This document shows positions 46,924 to 58,274 of a stretch of DNA of 64,000 bases, piece by piece. Below the pieces are notes generated by a model. That model was not told the DNA's origin. It searched no databases and was given only the letters and a program-made list of their open reading frames with translations. This DNA comes from Lycium barbarum. Lineage: Eukaryota > Streptophyta > Magnoliopsida > Solanales > Solanaceae. The DNA lies in NCBI RefSeq assembly GCF_019175385.1, contig NC_083345.1:121523657-121587656 (forward strand), read 5' to 3'. Numbering within the stretch: position 1 is the stretch's first letter; each line of letters opens with the position of its first letter. The position numbers and the translations under genes were made by a program.

Positions 46924-47520
46924 TGCTGCTACCGATTTAATTAGATCAAAATGAATTTTTTATTTTTTTTGTTCCCCAAAAGACAATGAGATTTCAAGGG
47001 TTTTTCATGTGATTTGGAAAAAAGTTTGTTAGATTTTGGGAAAAGAAACTGTTTTTGGACTTAAAATATGAAACTGTTTTGAGATCTTATTTTTGCATTT
47101 GATTAATGATTATAACGCATGTGCAATTGGTTTTAAAAAAAAAATTGAAATATTTACAAGGACAATTTAAAAACAGTCATCCCAAATATGTATTCCACTC
47201 TATGTCTATTTGGAGAAAATATTTACCTGAAATGACCTATATTTCTAATATTATCTGAAATGACTTTTATATACTTTTATATAAGATTTATACATTGTCT
47301 ACAGTAAGTGTATAATGTTGTAAATCGTGTGTATATACGTTGTTGCAAAAAGAAAAAATTGACTATGCGAATGTAAATTAAAAATATGGTTATATGAATG
47401 TAATATTTTATGATGGATTGTATATTATTGAAATTATCTCTAGTTTTTTCTCTTCTTTTTTCATTTTGCACTTCCAAAAATATTTAATACTAGCGCGCAA
47501 TTTATTTATGCACTACATTT
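46924..47520. other. AP2M upstream region
   Basis: This is AT-rich DNA upstream of the AP2M start codon. It should contain the leader and promoter, but I cannot point to a firm TATA box. No other gene is seen. Confidence 0.4.
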
Positions 47521-47630
47521 TTTTTTTAGATAATTAGATAACTGTGGTATCAGAACCAGCTTACGCGCTCACGATTAGTTTTATGGGATACATGCCATCT
47601 CCCAGCAGCAACAAGTACAGGTTAATCATA
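47520..47630 (-). mobile_element. Degenerate SINE of the TATAACCGTG family
   Basis: A T-run, then ATAACTGTGGTATCAGAACC, CTTACGCGCTC and CCATCTCCCAGCAGCAACAA follow the order of the SINE family seen at 17.5 and 40.9 kb, with many changes. It continues to AGTACAGGTTAA. Confidence 0.5.
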
Positions 47631-47639
47631 TTGAAGCTA

Positions 47640-48460
47640 GCTAACGAATGAAGCTAGCTAAGTGGGTGTGAATGAGAAATGGAGTGAAAAAGAAAATGGA
47701 GTGAAAATGAAATTTAAAGCAAAGTTATTTTTGGAAATGAGCTTTGTACCACGTTGGTGGTGGAAAGAAATAGTTGTGTGCTTATATATGGAAGCATTTC
47801 TTTTAGCTCTTAAAGAGTTGAGAAGAGGGACTCCCCTCGTGCCGTCGCCGTCGCCCGGCTCGGCTTCATAGTTAAATTTGGTTAAATGATTTGATTGATA
47901 ATCTTTTTAGACCAAATTTATTTTATTCATTTTTCCATTTTTGGAATTTTTCCTAAAATTAATTTAGAAATTCGCGGAATAATTTCCAATAGACATATTT
48001 TCAGAAAAGACATGGTCTTTCCGAACAGACACCATACCTATTCCGAACAGGTATTTCGCTCAAAACCGTGGCTATAAATACAGAGGCAACGCCTCATTTT
48101 CTAGATTCTGAAATCGAAAAAAGACTCTGCATACCATTTGCATTCTGCATACTTTTACAAAATAAAAATTGAGTTAGTGTCTTGTGTGATTCGTTGCCAT
48201 CTTTGAGTTCACGTGAAGTCTTAGGCGTTTGAGGTATTGCTACTCCTTTGACAGGTTTATCCGTTTTATCCTTGGAGGAAGTAATTCATAACCTCGGGTA
48301 CTTGAGGGAATTAAATCCCTTAAGGACACACAGTGAATTCTGTAGACTCGGATAGTGTTTTTGTCATTTTGTTTTCTCGATTTTATTAAAATGTTGTTTC
48401 ATTATTTACTAACTACGTTTTGACCACAGTTTGAATAACAAATCAAACAATTCAAAATTT
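47640..48460 (+). mobile_element. Probable LTR remnant with promoter-like box
   Basis: CGTCGCCGTCGCCCGGCTCGG is followed by U3-like sequence, a TATA-like GGCTATAAATACAGAGG near 48068-48084, then GCAACGCCTCATTTTCTAGA and a U5-like part (ATAACCTCGGGTACTTGAGG). The order promoter-box, transcribed part, U5 resembles a copia-type LTR known in nightshades. Neither end is proved and no coding region follows. Confidence 0.45.
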
Positions 48461-50280
48461 GATATGATACTTTGCCATCAAGTTGATTTCCAACTACTAT
48501 TTTAATGTTTTTTTCTCTTATGTGAATGTGATACTATATATGATTTAAATTTACATCTTTCAGTTCAGATACTGTGGAATGGAAAAAGTAATATGCGCGG
48601 AACACAAAATGGTACTCAAATAAGCACAAGTAAACAAAATTATAAGATGTAGTAGTTTTTATGTGATTTTCAGATATTTGAAATTATTTTAGAAAATTTA
48701 GAACTCAATTTTCAAATTTATACTAAAAGTTAGACATCATATAAGTTACACCAATCTTTTCATTGTCTTATGAGAAAATGATTTCTTATGGCCACTTACA
48801 AATTGACTAGAATACAAAATTTAAAATAACAGCTTAACTTATACTTCTTGTCATATTAACAATGATAGAGGAAAAATATTAAAGTAACGCTTGAAACTTT
48901 AATTTGATAAAGAAAGCATCGCATCAAAGATCAAACTAGAACATTTAATAATACAGAAATTGCTGGAAATCGTGAATATCGCATATAAATTAATGGAATA
49001 GTGTCAAAAAATTTCAAAACGAAGAACAAGTCAACATATAAATTGAAATGGACTAATATGCAATAGAAATGTTGACTACTTGACTCCTATTATTATCTTA
49101 CAGTAATACTCTATTGAGCTTCTACATTAAAGCACCACAGTCTCGTGTAATAACACTTCACTGTCTTGGTAGTTTAACTTGTAATTTATGATTCTATCTA
49201 ACTTTTACTTTTCATAATTCAACTTTTCGATTAACACCCTTGTTGAGAATTTAAGGCTTTCTCATTTTAATTTTTCAAAAATATTTTCTTCCATACCAAA
49301 AACACCATTTGGTGTAATAATCATAAAAGTTCTAGCAAGGAAAAATTCAAATTCAAATATAAATTCCTCTCATCAATTGTTTAATAAAACTTTTTTGCAA
49401 GTTGTAAAATCTCTTTGACTATGATGTAAAGTGGATAAGAACACAAGAAGGACTATTAACGAATCCCTTTTCGACAACTGGAAGCATTAAATGTTAAATA
49501 TTGGCAAAATTAATTATTTAATGCAATATAAAGCCTGTCCCAAAACATCTTCAAAAACAGGTAATATTGTTTACCAATAAGTTAATCGAATCTTAAGCCA
49601 GTACTGAATAACACTGGATGTGATTGGTCAAGAATTCTAATTGGTCCAACGAAAAATATCAATGGGTGCGCTCATGCATGACCTCAATAAGAATTTGGGT
49701 TGTAAAATTATTCATAAGAAACAATATAACAGATTAACAATATGATTGGTCAAGAACTCAATGGGTCAAACGTAAAATATTCATAGGATCTTTGATTTTT
49801 ATCTATATAAAAAACTAACAACGACAAGAATAACATACTCAGTGTAGTCCCACAAGTGGGGTTTGAACGAAAATAAAAATAATAATTAAAAAAATATTCA
49901 TTTCATGTATAATGTGTGTATAAATGTATATAATTCATGTATAAATTTTCATTTGATGTATAATTGTATATAACTCATGTATAAATGCTACTGCTGTATA
50001 TCCAATAAAAGTTGCAGATTTATTATTGATTTAAAAAAAAAAAAAAGAAAAAAAAAAAAACTGTACACTATAGATCTGGAATAATGATCGATTCATTTGT
50101 TAGAGAAACTCGTGGGATCTTTGGTTGGGAAATTGTCAATAAAATCACACTTCTGTGATTTAAGCAAACAACAGGCATGGTAATTCCTTCCTATTCTAGT
50201 TTGCAAGTCCTTGCAAACCAAAAAAAAAAAGTAAGTCCCTGCTGACAAAGTTTATGGTTATACGCAGTTTAGGGCTAAAA
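48461..50280. other. Intergenic AT-rich stretch, no gene seen
   Basis: Near 49616-49800 the phrase TGATTGGTCAAGAAyTC recurs after about 120 bp. At 49817-49870 CAACGACAAGAATAACATAC and CAGTGTAGTCCCACAAGTGG form a small reversed LINE tail piece. Otherwise nothing can be supported. Confidence 0.5.
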
Positions 50281-50289
50281 CAAGTAAAC

Positions 50290-52755
50290 CATTTTTTTTG
50301 TGCGGATTGCCCTTCAAAGGCGCTGGTCTTTATTTTTGCCCCTCAAATTGGTGGTCTTCAATTTTTGCCCTTCGTCTAATACCCCGAGATTTTGAGTTCG
50401 AACTCTAGCTCATTTAAAAATAAAAAATAAAAAAATCGCAAGGCAGAGGTTTGTAGCAAAGTTAGGCCTATTTCCAAAATTAGGCCTATTCGGGCAAAAG
50501 TTAGGCCTTAAGGCAGAAGTTTGTAAAATTTCAACTAAGAAAAAAAAATTGCCTTAAGGCAGAAGTTTGTAAAATTTCAACTAAGTAAAAAACAAAAATT
50601 GCCTTAAAGCAGAGTCTGCCTTATGCCTGAAATTTTGCCTTCTAGTGAAGGCAAAACTCTACCTTGTGATTTTTTTTTTAATTATTGACTGAGCGAAAAT
50701 TTAAACCTGGAATCAAGAAATTTTTAGCGAAGGACAAAAATTAAATACCATCAATTTGAGAGGCAAAAATTTGACGGAGATGACAGTCATACTTTCACAA
50801 ACTCTTGAATGAAGAAGGGGACAAGGACATTGTGTTAGGAGATTTAGAACATGCAGGGAGGTGTCGCGATTTTGGGTATTGCAGGAGTATTAAGGTTGAG
50901 GAGGTTAAGGGTGCTGTTCGTAGGATGCGCAAGGGAAGAGCGACCGGACCTGACGAGATTTCTGAGGAATTTTGAAAAATTGCGGGCTCGACAGGTTTGG
51001 AGTGGCTGACTAGATTGTTTAATGTCATATTTAAGACGGCAATGATGCCCGAAGAATGGAGGTTGAGTGTAATGATCCCTCTATACAAAAACAAGGGCGA
51101 TATCCAGAATTGCAACAACTATAGAGATATTAAGCTGCTAAGCCATACAATGAAAGTGTGGGAAAGGGTGGTGGAGATGAGGGTAAAGAAAGGCGTATCT
51201 ATTTCAGAGAACCAGTTCGAATTCATGTCGGGACGCTAAACTAGAAAAGCCATCCATCTTGTGAGGAGACTGGTGGAGCAGTATAGGGAAAAGAAGAGGG
51301 ACTTACACATGGTATTCATCGACCTAGAAAAGGCTTACGACAAAGTTCCAAGGAAGATCCTATGGAGATGCTTGGAGGCTAAAGGTGTACCTGTGGCGTA
51401 CATTAGGGTGATCAAGGACATGTATGAGGGAGCCAAGAGCAGGGTAAGCACAGTAGGAGGAGACTCAGAGCACTTCCCAGTTGTGATGGGGTTGCATCAA
51501 GGATCAACTCTTAGTCCATTTTTATTTGCCTTAGTGATGGATGGATTGACGGGACAAATTCAAGGTGAGGTGCCATGGTGTATGCTTTTGGCGGATGACA
51601 TAGTCCTGATCGACGAGACTCGTAGCGGAGTTAATGCTAAACTGGAGGTTGGAGACAAACTCTAGAGTGTAAAGGGTTTAAGTTGAGTAAGACCAAGACA
51701 AAGTACTTGGAGTGCAAGTTCAGTGAAACACCTTAGGAGGCTGGCGTGGAAGTGAGGCTTGGTACCCAAGTCATCCAGAAAAAAAGTAGTTTCAAGTATC
51801 TTGGGTCTATTATACAAGACAGCGGGGAGATTGACGATAATGTCACACTTCGTATTGGGGCAGGGTGGATAAAATGGAGGCTCGCTTCCAGAGTGTTATG
51901 TGATAAGAAGGTGCCACCACAACGTAAGGGCAAGTTCTACAAAGTGGTGGTTAGACCGAATATGTTGTATGGGGCGGAGTGTTGGCCAGTTAAGATCTCT
52001 CACCTTCAAAAGATGAAAGTTGCCGAGATGAGAATGTTGAGATGGATGTGTGGGCACATCAGGAGTGACAGGATTAGGAATGAGTCTATCCGGGATAAGG
52101 TGGGAATGGCCTTGGTGGAAGACATGATGCGGGAAGTGAGACTAAGATGGTTTGGGCATGTGAAGAGACACAGATGCCCCAGTGCGGAGGTGTGGGAGGA
52201 TGGCCATAGATGGTTTCAGAAGAGGTAGGGGTAAGCCGAAGAAGTATTGGGGAGAGGTGATTAGACAGGACATGACACAATTACAGCTTACCGAGGACAT
52301 GACCTTAGATAGAAGGGTATAGAGGACTCAAATCAGGGTAGAAGGCTAGTGTCGATAGTATCGTTTATCCTTTCATATTAGTAGTCGCATTATCGGGATA
52401 TAAGTTCTTGTGCTTTGATTTCTGCTACTATCTGTTATTCCTTGTACTTTGATTATCTTATTTTATCTGTGATAGCTACTGCCCTTTTCAAATTGCTTCA
52501 TCAAGGCTTAGCTGCTTTCGTTATTTTCATTTTCATATCGCTTTGAATTTCTTGACCTTATCTGACCTTTTTTTATGCTTTCTATTGAGCCGAGGGTCTT
52601 TCGGAAACAGTCGTCCTACCTTGATAGGAGTAAGGTCTGCGTACACTCTACCCTCCCCAGACCCCACATCGTGAGATTTCACTGGGTGGTTGTTGTTGAG
52701 AGGCAAAAATTAAAGACGAGTGCCTTTGAGGGACAGTCGTGCAAATGACCCTAAC
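50290..52755. mobile_element. Fold-back Mutator-like element split by a LINE
   Basis: The left arm has GGATTGCCCTTCAAAGGCGC and TTGCCCCTCAAATTGGTGGTC; the right arm is its inverted partner (AGGCAAAAATTAAAGACGAG, then TGCCTTTGAGGGACAGTCGT). A perfect 9 bp duplication CAAGTAAAC (50281-50289 and 52756-52764) flanks it. About 540 bp is the element. The centre has repeats of AAGGCAGAAGTTTGTAAAAT. It is a sister of the element in PIRL intron 1. Confidence 0.85.
50772..52695 (+). mobile_element. RTE-type LINE, 5'-truncated (copy D)
   Basis: It begins within the linker before reverse transcriptase and continues to the tail and TTG repeats. A 16 bp duplication TTGAGAGGCAAAAATT (50756-50771 and 52696-52711) marks the insertion; its edge merges with the TTG tail. 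The catalytic motif reads LADD in place of FADD near 51585-51600. Stops and frameshifts occur near 50975, 51238, 51665 and 52228, so it is inactive. Confidence 0.94.
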
Positions 52756-52942
52756 CAAGTAAACTGTATCATCGGGCCGGCTGATAATGTTTTTTTCCCT
52801 TAAATAATTCAATAAATTTTAACTACTCCTAAGTCCTGACATTCATTACATTTCAACACAATAAATATCAACGCACAATCCAAACAAGCTAAGTACTATA
52901 TTAATTTCCTATCATTTCTTCTTTACTCACAAGCAACAAACC

Positions 52943-55900
52943 ATGACTTCACCTGCTTGTGCAAAAATCATAGATGAAATTACAAGAATTTACAAATCAC
53001 TACCACCAAGACCTTCCATTTTACAACTTGAAGCAGCAATTTCTGTAATCAAATCAGTAGAAACTGAAGAACAAATAGAACTTGATGAAATTTCCAATGA
53101 ATTGCCACCAGAAAATAATGTTCCAACAGAGTTATACTCTTTACTACAACAAGTTAGAAAGGCTATGGTATCTTTTCAAAGTCAAGAAAAGAAAAAAGAA
53201 GCTGTTCAGTTAATTGAACTTGACAAGATTTATCAGAATTTTGATGGCTTAATTCAAAAAGCTACAGAATTGATTTCTGAGGGGACCAAAGTGGAAAAAA
53301 TCAATTCTTTTGAGGACCAAGTTGCTGAAACTGGAAGAAAAGATGTGATCAGTGATGAGACTTTAAAGACTTCTGTTTCCTCATCAGGTTTGGATATTTG
53401 CTTTTTTCATTTTGGGCAAGCCGGCCTAAATTAATTACAGGCGCTAGCTAAAATATACCTATACACTAATCATGTATAATATAGGTGTATTTATGTATGT
53501 TATATCATATATGTATAATTTGTGTATATAATATGTATATTTATATTTAATATCCAAAACCTACACATTTGTTGTCTATTATTCTTGGGTACTGCTATAT
53601 GGTTATGAACAGAAAAAACCATGTATATCCAATTACTTCTTGTCAAATATAGAGTTGATCTCTTCTTCTTCGAAAAATTATATGGTGTATATAGAAAATT
53701 ATATTGCTTATGTAGGTCAAAAATTACTTTTTTATATAGGTATATAATTGTAGGTACCAAAAATAAAGCAGCTGATTCAGTAGAGTGGGCTGCAATAAGG
53801 GCCGGGTGTCATTATGTTAAGGGCAATTCGCAGGAATGCCCCTCATTCGGGGCGGTCTTTAATTTTTGGCCCTCAAATTGCTGGTCTTTCATTTTTGCCC
53901 TTCGCGTAGAAACCCTGAGGTTCTAGGTTCAAACCTCGCTCCGGCATAAAAAAAAAAATTGCAAGGCAAGGCTTGGAGAAAGTTATGCCGGATCCGGCAT
54001 AAGCGCCTTAAGGCATAACTTTAGGATCCGACATAAATTTTATGCCTTAAGGCAATTTATAGGGCAGAGTTTTATGCCTTAAGGCAACCTCTGCCAGAGA
54101 CAGCATAGGTTGTCTAAAGGCATAACTAAAGTTATGCCGGATCCTGCATATGTTGCCTTAAGGCATACACATAACTAAAATTATGTCGGATCCAGCATAG
54201 GTTGCCTTATAAGGCAAATTTTTAGTTATGCGTATGCCTTAAGGCAACATATGCCGGATCCGGCATAACTTTAGTTATGCCTTAAGGAAACTGATGTCAC
54301 CTAAGACAGACTTTTCTCAAAGCCTTGCCTTGCGAAATTATTTTTATTTTTATACCTGAGCGGGGGTTCGAACCCAGAACCTCAATATTTTCGGCTACCT
54401 TTTCAATCGAAGGGTAAAACTTAAAGACCACCAATTTGAGGGGCAAAATTTAGAGCCCACCCCAAAAGAAGGGCAATCCGCGCAAAAAAAAAGTTATGTT
54501 AATAGGTAAATCTTGGACGGACTTGGCGAAATTCCTGATTTCGCCCTCTGCCTCTAGGGACCTGCTACAGCTCACCAACACATGTACGCCAAGGTTTAGA
54601 TTGATGGATAAACATCACTTAGAGTTTTTCTTTTTGGTCTCTCTTGGAACTTGAATCCTAGTTTGCATGATTAATTCTTTTTCCTTTTTAGTGATGGCGC
54701 TAGCTTGCTATGTATGTGGGCTAATCTACTGGACTTCCAGCTATAGGTCAGTTTTGATACCCCTTAGCCCGAAGATAACAATGTGCAAATAGGTCAATCA
54801 CTTTTTATGTATATATACTATATATGTTGTCTGAAACTAAGGTGCAGTTGTTGTATATACTATATGTTGAATCCTCTTTCCTTCTTTGATTGTGTACTTC
54901 TTAATATTTTGAATCCACTAGTAAAATCCTGGCTCGTCACTGGTATGCGGTCCAAGGTTGACTTGGAGTGGATAGGCTGGTCATCTTTTGTAGGTTCTCT
55001 ACTTTTTTTTTTTTGGTATACCACTTGTATACGGTCGATTTTGGCCATTTCATTAATAATATATTTACTTGATAAAAAAATGATAGGCTTGTCATTCATA
55101 CTATGTCTTAATTGTTGTATGATTGCCTCCAGAGATCAAGCACAAAGAGAAGTACAGTTTAATGAAAGTGGCTGCCCTGATTGAAAATGCTGCCAAAACT
55201 AGAGCAACAGTTCTTGATCTTCATAACAAGTTAATGGACAAGATTGAATGGCTTCCATTGTCACTTGGGAAGTTGGTAAATGTCACTGGGCTAAACTTTG
55301 CTGATAACCAAATTATGGCTCTTCCAACTACCATTGGTAGCCTTGAATCCTTAACGAAGCTCGATCTTCACTCAAACCAAATTATAAACCTTCCTGATTC
55401 ATTTGGTGAGCTGCTCAATTTGACTGATCTCGACCTTCACGCGAACAGGTTGAAATCGCTCCCAGCTTCTTTTGGGAACTTAGTAAATCTGATGAATCTT
55501 GATTTGGGTTCGAACCGGTTCACTCATTTTCCTGATTGCGTTGGGAACTTGACCTCCTTGAAGAGACTAAATGTTGAAATGAATCAGCTCGAAGAACTTC
55601 CTTACACGATCGGATTCTGCTCTTCCCTTGTAGAGTTGAGATTGGATTTTAATCGGCTTAAAGCTCTTCCCGAGGCAGTGGGAATGCTCAAAGGCTTGGA
55701 GATTCTTACGCTGCACATTAACAGAATTAAAGGATTACCAACGACGATGGGGAATCTTTCTCGCCTCAGGGAACTTGATGTTAGCTTCAATGAAGTTGAG
55801 AACGTACCCGAAGCGTTTTGTTTCGCTGTTAGCTTGGAAAAGCTTAATCTTGCGAACAATTTTGCGGACTTGAGAACTTTACCAAGATCAATCGGGAACT

Positions 55901-56390
55901 TGGAGAATCTTGAAGAGCTTGATATTACCAACAGTCAAATAAGAACGCTGCCCGACTCCTTCAGGTTCTTGTCAAAGTTGAAAACTTTTCGAGCTGACGA
56001 GACTCCACTAGAAGTACCACCGAGGCAAATGATAAAGCTAGGAGCTCAGGTAATCATATGCTTTGGCCTCATTTGTTTTCGTTTAGATTAACATGGCTGA
56101 ACCTGAATATTAAGTTGTACATTAAGATTTTAGAAGTCTGAATCTAAAGTTTTATTAAGATCTAACTACTAAATAGTTAAGACTATTTGTCTTCTCAATA
56201 TCTGAATATATAAAATTTATTTTTACATGAAAATTAACAAATTGGACTTGTTTCATCTTCTTCTTTTTCTTGCCATCAGGTTGTTGTAGAGTACATGGCT
56301 GATTTTGTAGCTACGAATGAGGTTCAATCGCAGCGGCCAAAGAAAAGGAGAGCTTTCTTTTCTCGAAATTGCCTTTTTTTTTGGAACTGA
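52943..56390 (+). CDS. Plant intracellular Ras-group-related LRR protein (PIRL)
   Basis: Three exons: 52943-53387, 55133-56049 and 56280-56390, all GT-AG, giving 490 aa. The start [20 protein letters not shown] with PPRP.. matches the N-terminal pattern of PIRL4/5/9-type proteins; residues 1-150 are helical and charged. Residues about 172-440 are ten or so leucine-rich repeats of 23 residues ([20 protein letters not shown] type), followed by PLEVPPRQM and a [10 protein letters not shown] cap. The C-terminus is short and basic ([12 protein letters not shown]). PIRLs are plant relatives of Ras-binding LRR proteins such as SHOC2 and are thought to act as cytosolic scaffolds; several are needed in pollen or gametophyte development. 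The subtype (4 or 5) is an inference. Intron 1 holds a 673 bp fold-back element. Confidence 0.95.
53821..54493. mobile_element. Fold-back Mutator-like element in PIRL intron 1
   Basis: Arms of about 130 bp are inverted repeats: GGGCAATTCGCAGGAATGCC on the left and GAAGGGCAATCCGCGC on the right, with TTTTTGGCCCTCAAATTG and its inverse. A perfect 9 bp duplication TTATGTTAA (53812-53820 and 54494-54502) flanks it. The centre has many copies of GCCTTAAGGCA and GCCGGATCCGGCAT palindromes. No coding sequence is seen. Confidence 0.88.
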
Positions 56391-56391
56391 A

Positions 56392-56536
56392 AGGAAGAGG
56401 TGGATCTAGAGCAGGTTCTGTGGGTTCAACTGAACCCATTGCTTTCTGGATTGAACTATGTATGCATATGTAAAAAAACATTTAGCACGTACTCATTCTG
56501 AACCCGCTAGTTCTTGATCTTGGATTCGCATCAGTG
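56392..56536. mobile_element. Degenerate hAT-like MITE in the PIRL 3' region
   Basis: It runs from AGGAAGAGGTGGATCTAGAG to CTTGGATTCGCATCAGTG. The order 'GGATCTAG ... GAACCC ... GGATTCGC' matches the CAGAGGCGGATCC family, and it begins right after the PIRL stop codon. It is probably part of the transcribed 3' untranslated region. Confidence 0.5.
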
Positions 56537-56775
56537 AGAGGTGTCGGATACCTTCAGAATCTATCAAAGCAATCCGGTTTCACGACTTCTGTGTATATGC
56601 ATGTATAAAAAGTTTCTCCAAACTGTAAGGATATGGCAGTTTGCTAGGATACTGCATTTACCACACAATGTTGAACACTGCAAACATGTAAATACTGTTT
56701 CTTTAAGACTTAAACAGAGTGAAGAAATTTTTCTCATTTCTATTGTAATACAATTATCTCCATGTTGACATATAG

Positions 56776-56905
56776 GTCACCAGTCGACAGGGTAGGTTGC
56801 CTATAGCACACCCCATTTGGGATGCGAGCCTTCCCCGGCTGCGTGAACACTTTATGCTTCCGATCCCCCCACCCCCCGGCCTCAAAAAAAAAAAAAAAAA
56901 AAAAA
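56776..56905 (+). mobile_element. 3' part of a tRNA-type SINE in the PIRL 3' flank
   Basis: GGGTAGGTTGCCTATAGCAC, CCTTCCCCGGCTGCGTGAAC and CTTTATGCTTCCGATC followed by an A-run correspond to the 3' half of the same SINE family as at 46276. The 5' half with A box is missing. Confidence 0.65.
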
Positions 56906-57059
56906 ACCCTCCTCTTTTTTTGTTTTTGTTTTTGATACAACTCTCCCATATGTGTTCTGGTTTGAAGAAATTGTAAGTCTTTACTGTTTTATGGAAGCTC
57001 AACTTTTGAACCATTAGTGTGCTATCAAAAATGTATGGTCTAATGTAGTTTTTTCCCAT

Positions 57060-57540
57060 TCTAATACTTTTCTCACACTATAATTATTTGAAGTTTTATG
57101 GATTACTGAAAGACTTTTACATAGTTGGAAAATCAAATCTTGTTTGGTCCGTGTAAAGTTTAGAATACAGAACACTTGTTCTGTTTATTTGGAGGAATTT
57201 GTATTGGTTAATTGTTGGCACCAAAACTAGAAATGAGATTTGACAATAACAATGATATAAGTCAAAGTTATTTATTGTTGTTAATTTTTTCTGTGTATGA
57301 TGTAACAATTGAAAAAAGATTAAATCATAAATACCAGGAAAGTCTCATCAAATCCTAGAAAACTGCAACACAAAAAACTGTACTAAACCAAAACTAGACC
57401 AAACATAGCAGAAATTGCACATTTAAAAGTTGTATTAGACTCTAGAAATGAAATAAAAATAGCAGAAACTACAAAAACTATGTCTCTAAATGTGAGTTCC
57501 CGCTGATCCCCCTATAATTCTCATTAAATCTAATTGACAT
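57060..57540. other. Intergenic stretch, no gene seen
   Basis: AT-rich sequence between the PIRL 3' flank and the inverted exon fragment. I see no repeats or frames worth calling. Confidence 0.5.
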
Positions 57541-57556
57541 AATTTATTAAATATTT

Positions 57557-57720
57557 GGTTACAGAAATTGCTGCTTCAACCTCTGTAGTGAAATGTCTTG
57601 GTGTTAGTGATTTGTAGATTCTTGTAATTTCATCTATGATTTTTGCACAGTGATGGGTACTTTTTGTTAATGGTGAAGCGATGCTGGATTCTTGCTTATG
57701 AGCAGAGAAGAAATGATGGA
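57557..57720 (-). pseudogene. Inverted, truncated copy of PIRL exon 1
   Basis: The minus-strand translation contains [15 protein letters not shown] then EAAISV, nearly identical to PIRL residues 6-35, with T for P near the PPRP motif. Similarity extends into the leader (TCATTTCTTCT..CTCA.AAGCAA). Sequence is lost after VEAAISV and there is a different insert (about 20 bases) between the leader and CAKII. It lies on the opposite strand, 1.2 kb downstream of the gene, and is a dead fragment. Confidence 0.85.
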
Positions 57721-57834
57721 TAATAATAGTAGTAGATTGTTTAGATTGTGCATTGATATCGTTTTGCCCTATTAGTACGAAATGTGTCATAACTTTATAA
57801 AGTATTCGCACCATAACTTCATCAATATGTTTTT

Positions 57835-58188
57835 GCTTCAGAATTAATCCAAATTAACCAAAATCAACTCTAAATTTAATATCTAACATTTTAATACCAA
57901 TCTCAATATTTTTAAATAGTTAATGTTTCACACTATGTGTCACGTCAATGCCACATTAGATATCATTTTATTTTATTTTATTCCTATTTTATTTTCACAT
58001 TCCCTCTTCAAATGCAAAGTATGTGTTTTTTCTAATAAAAAATTTATAGATGGTAAAGTGGAAATTGTCGAGAATATGTTTATTTTTATTTTTTCACACA
58101 CTTGAGTCAAATTGTTTTTTTTTTTCTTTCTAGATATTACCTCTACCCTAATTAATACCAGATCCAATAGGGGGATTTATATAAATAG

Positions 58189-58274
<86 letters not shown>

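Noticed and set aside
53388..53434. Continuation of the PIRL exon 1 frame to a stop
   Set aside because: The frame runs past a good donor (TCATCAG|GTTTGG); splicing to 55133 restores the LRR protein in phase, so the extension is intronic.
54783..55184. 133-codon frame overlapping PIRL exon 2
   Set aside because: It lies in intron 1 and enters exon 2 in a different frame; the composition is unlike a real protein.
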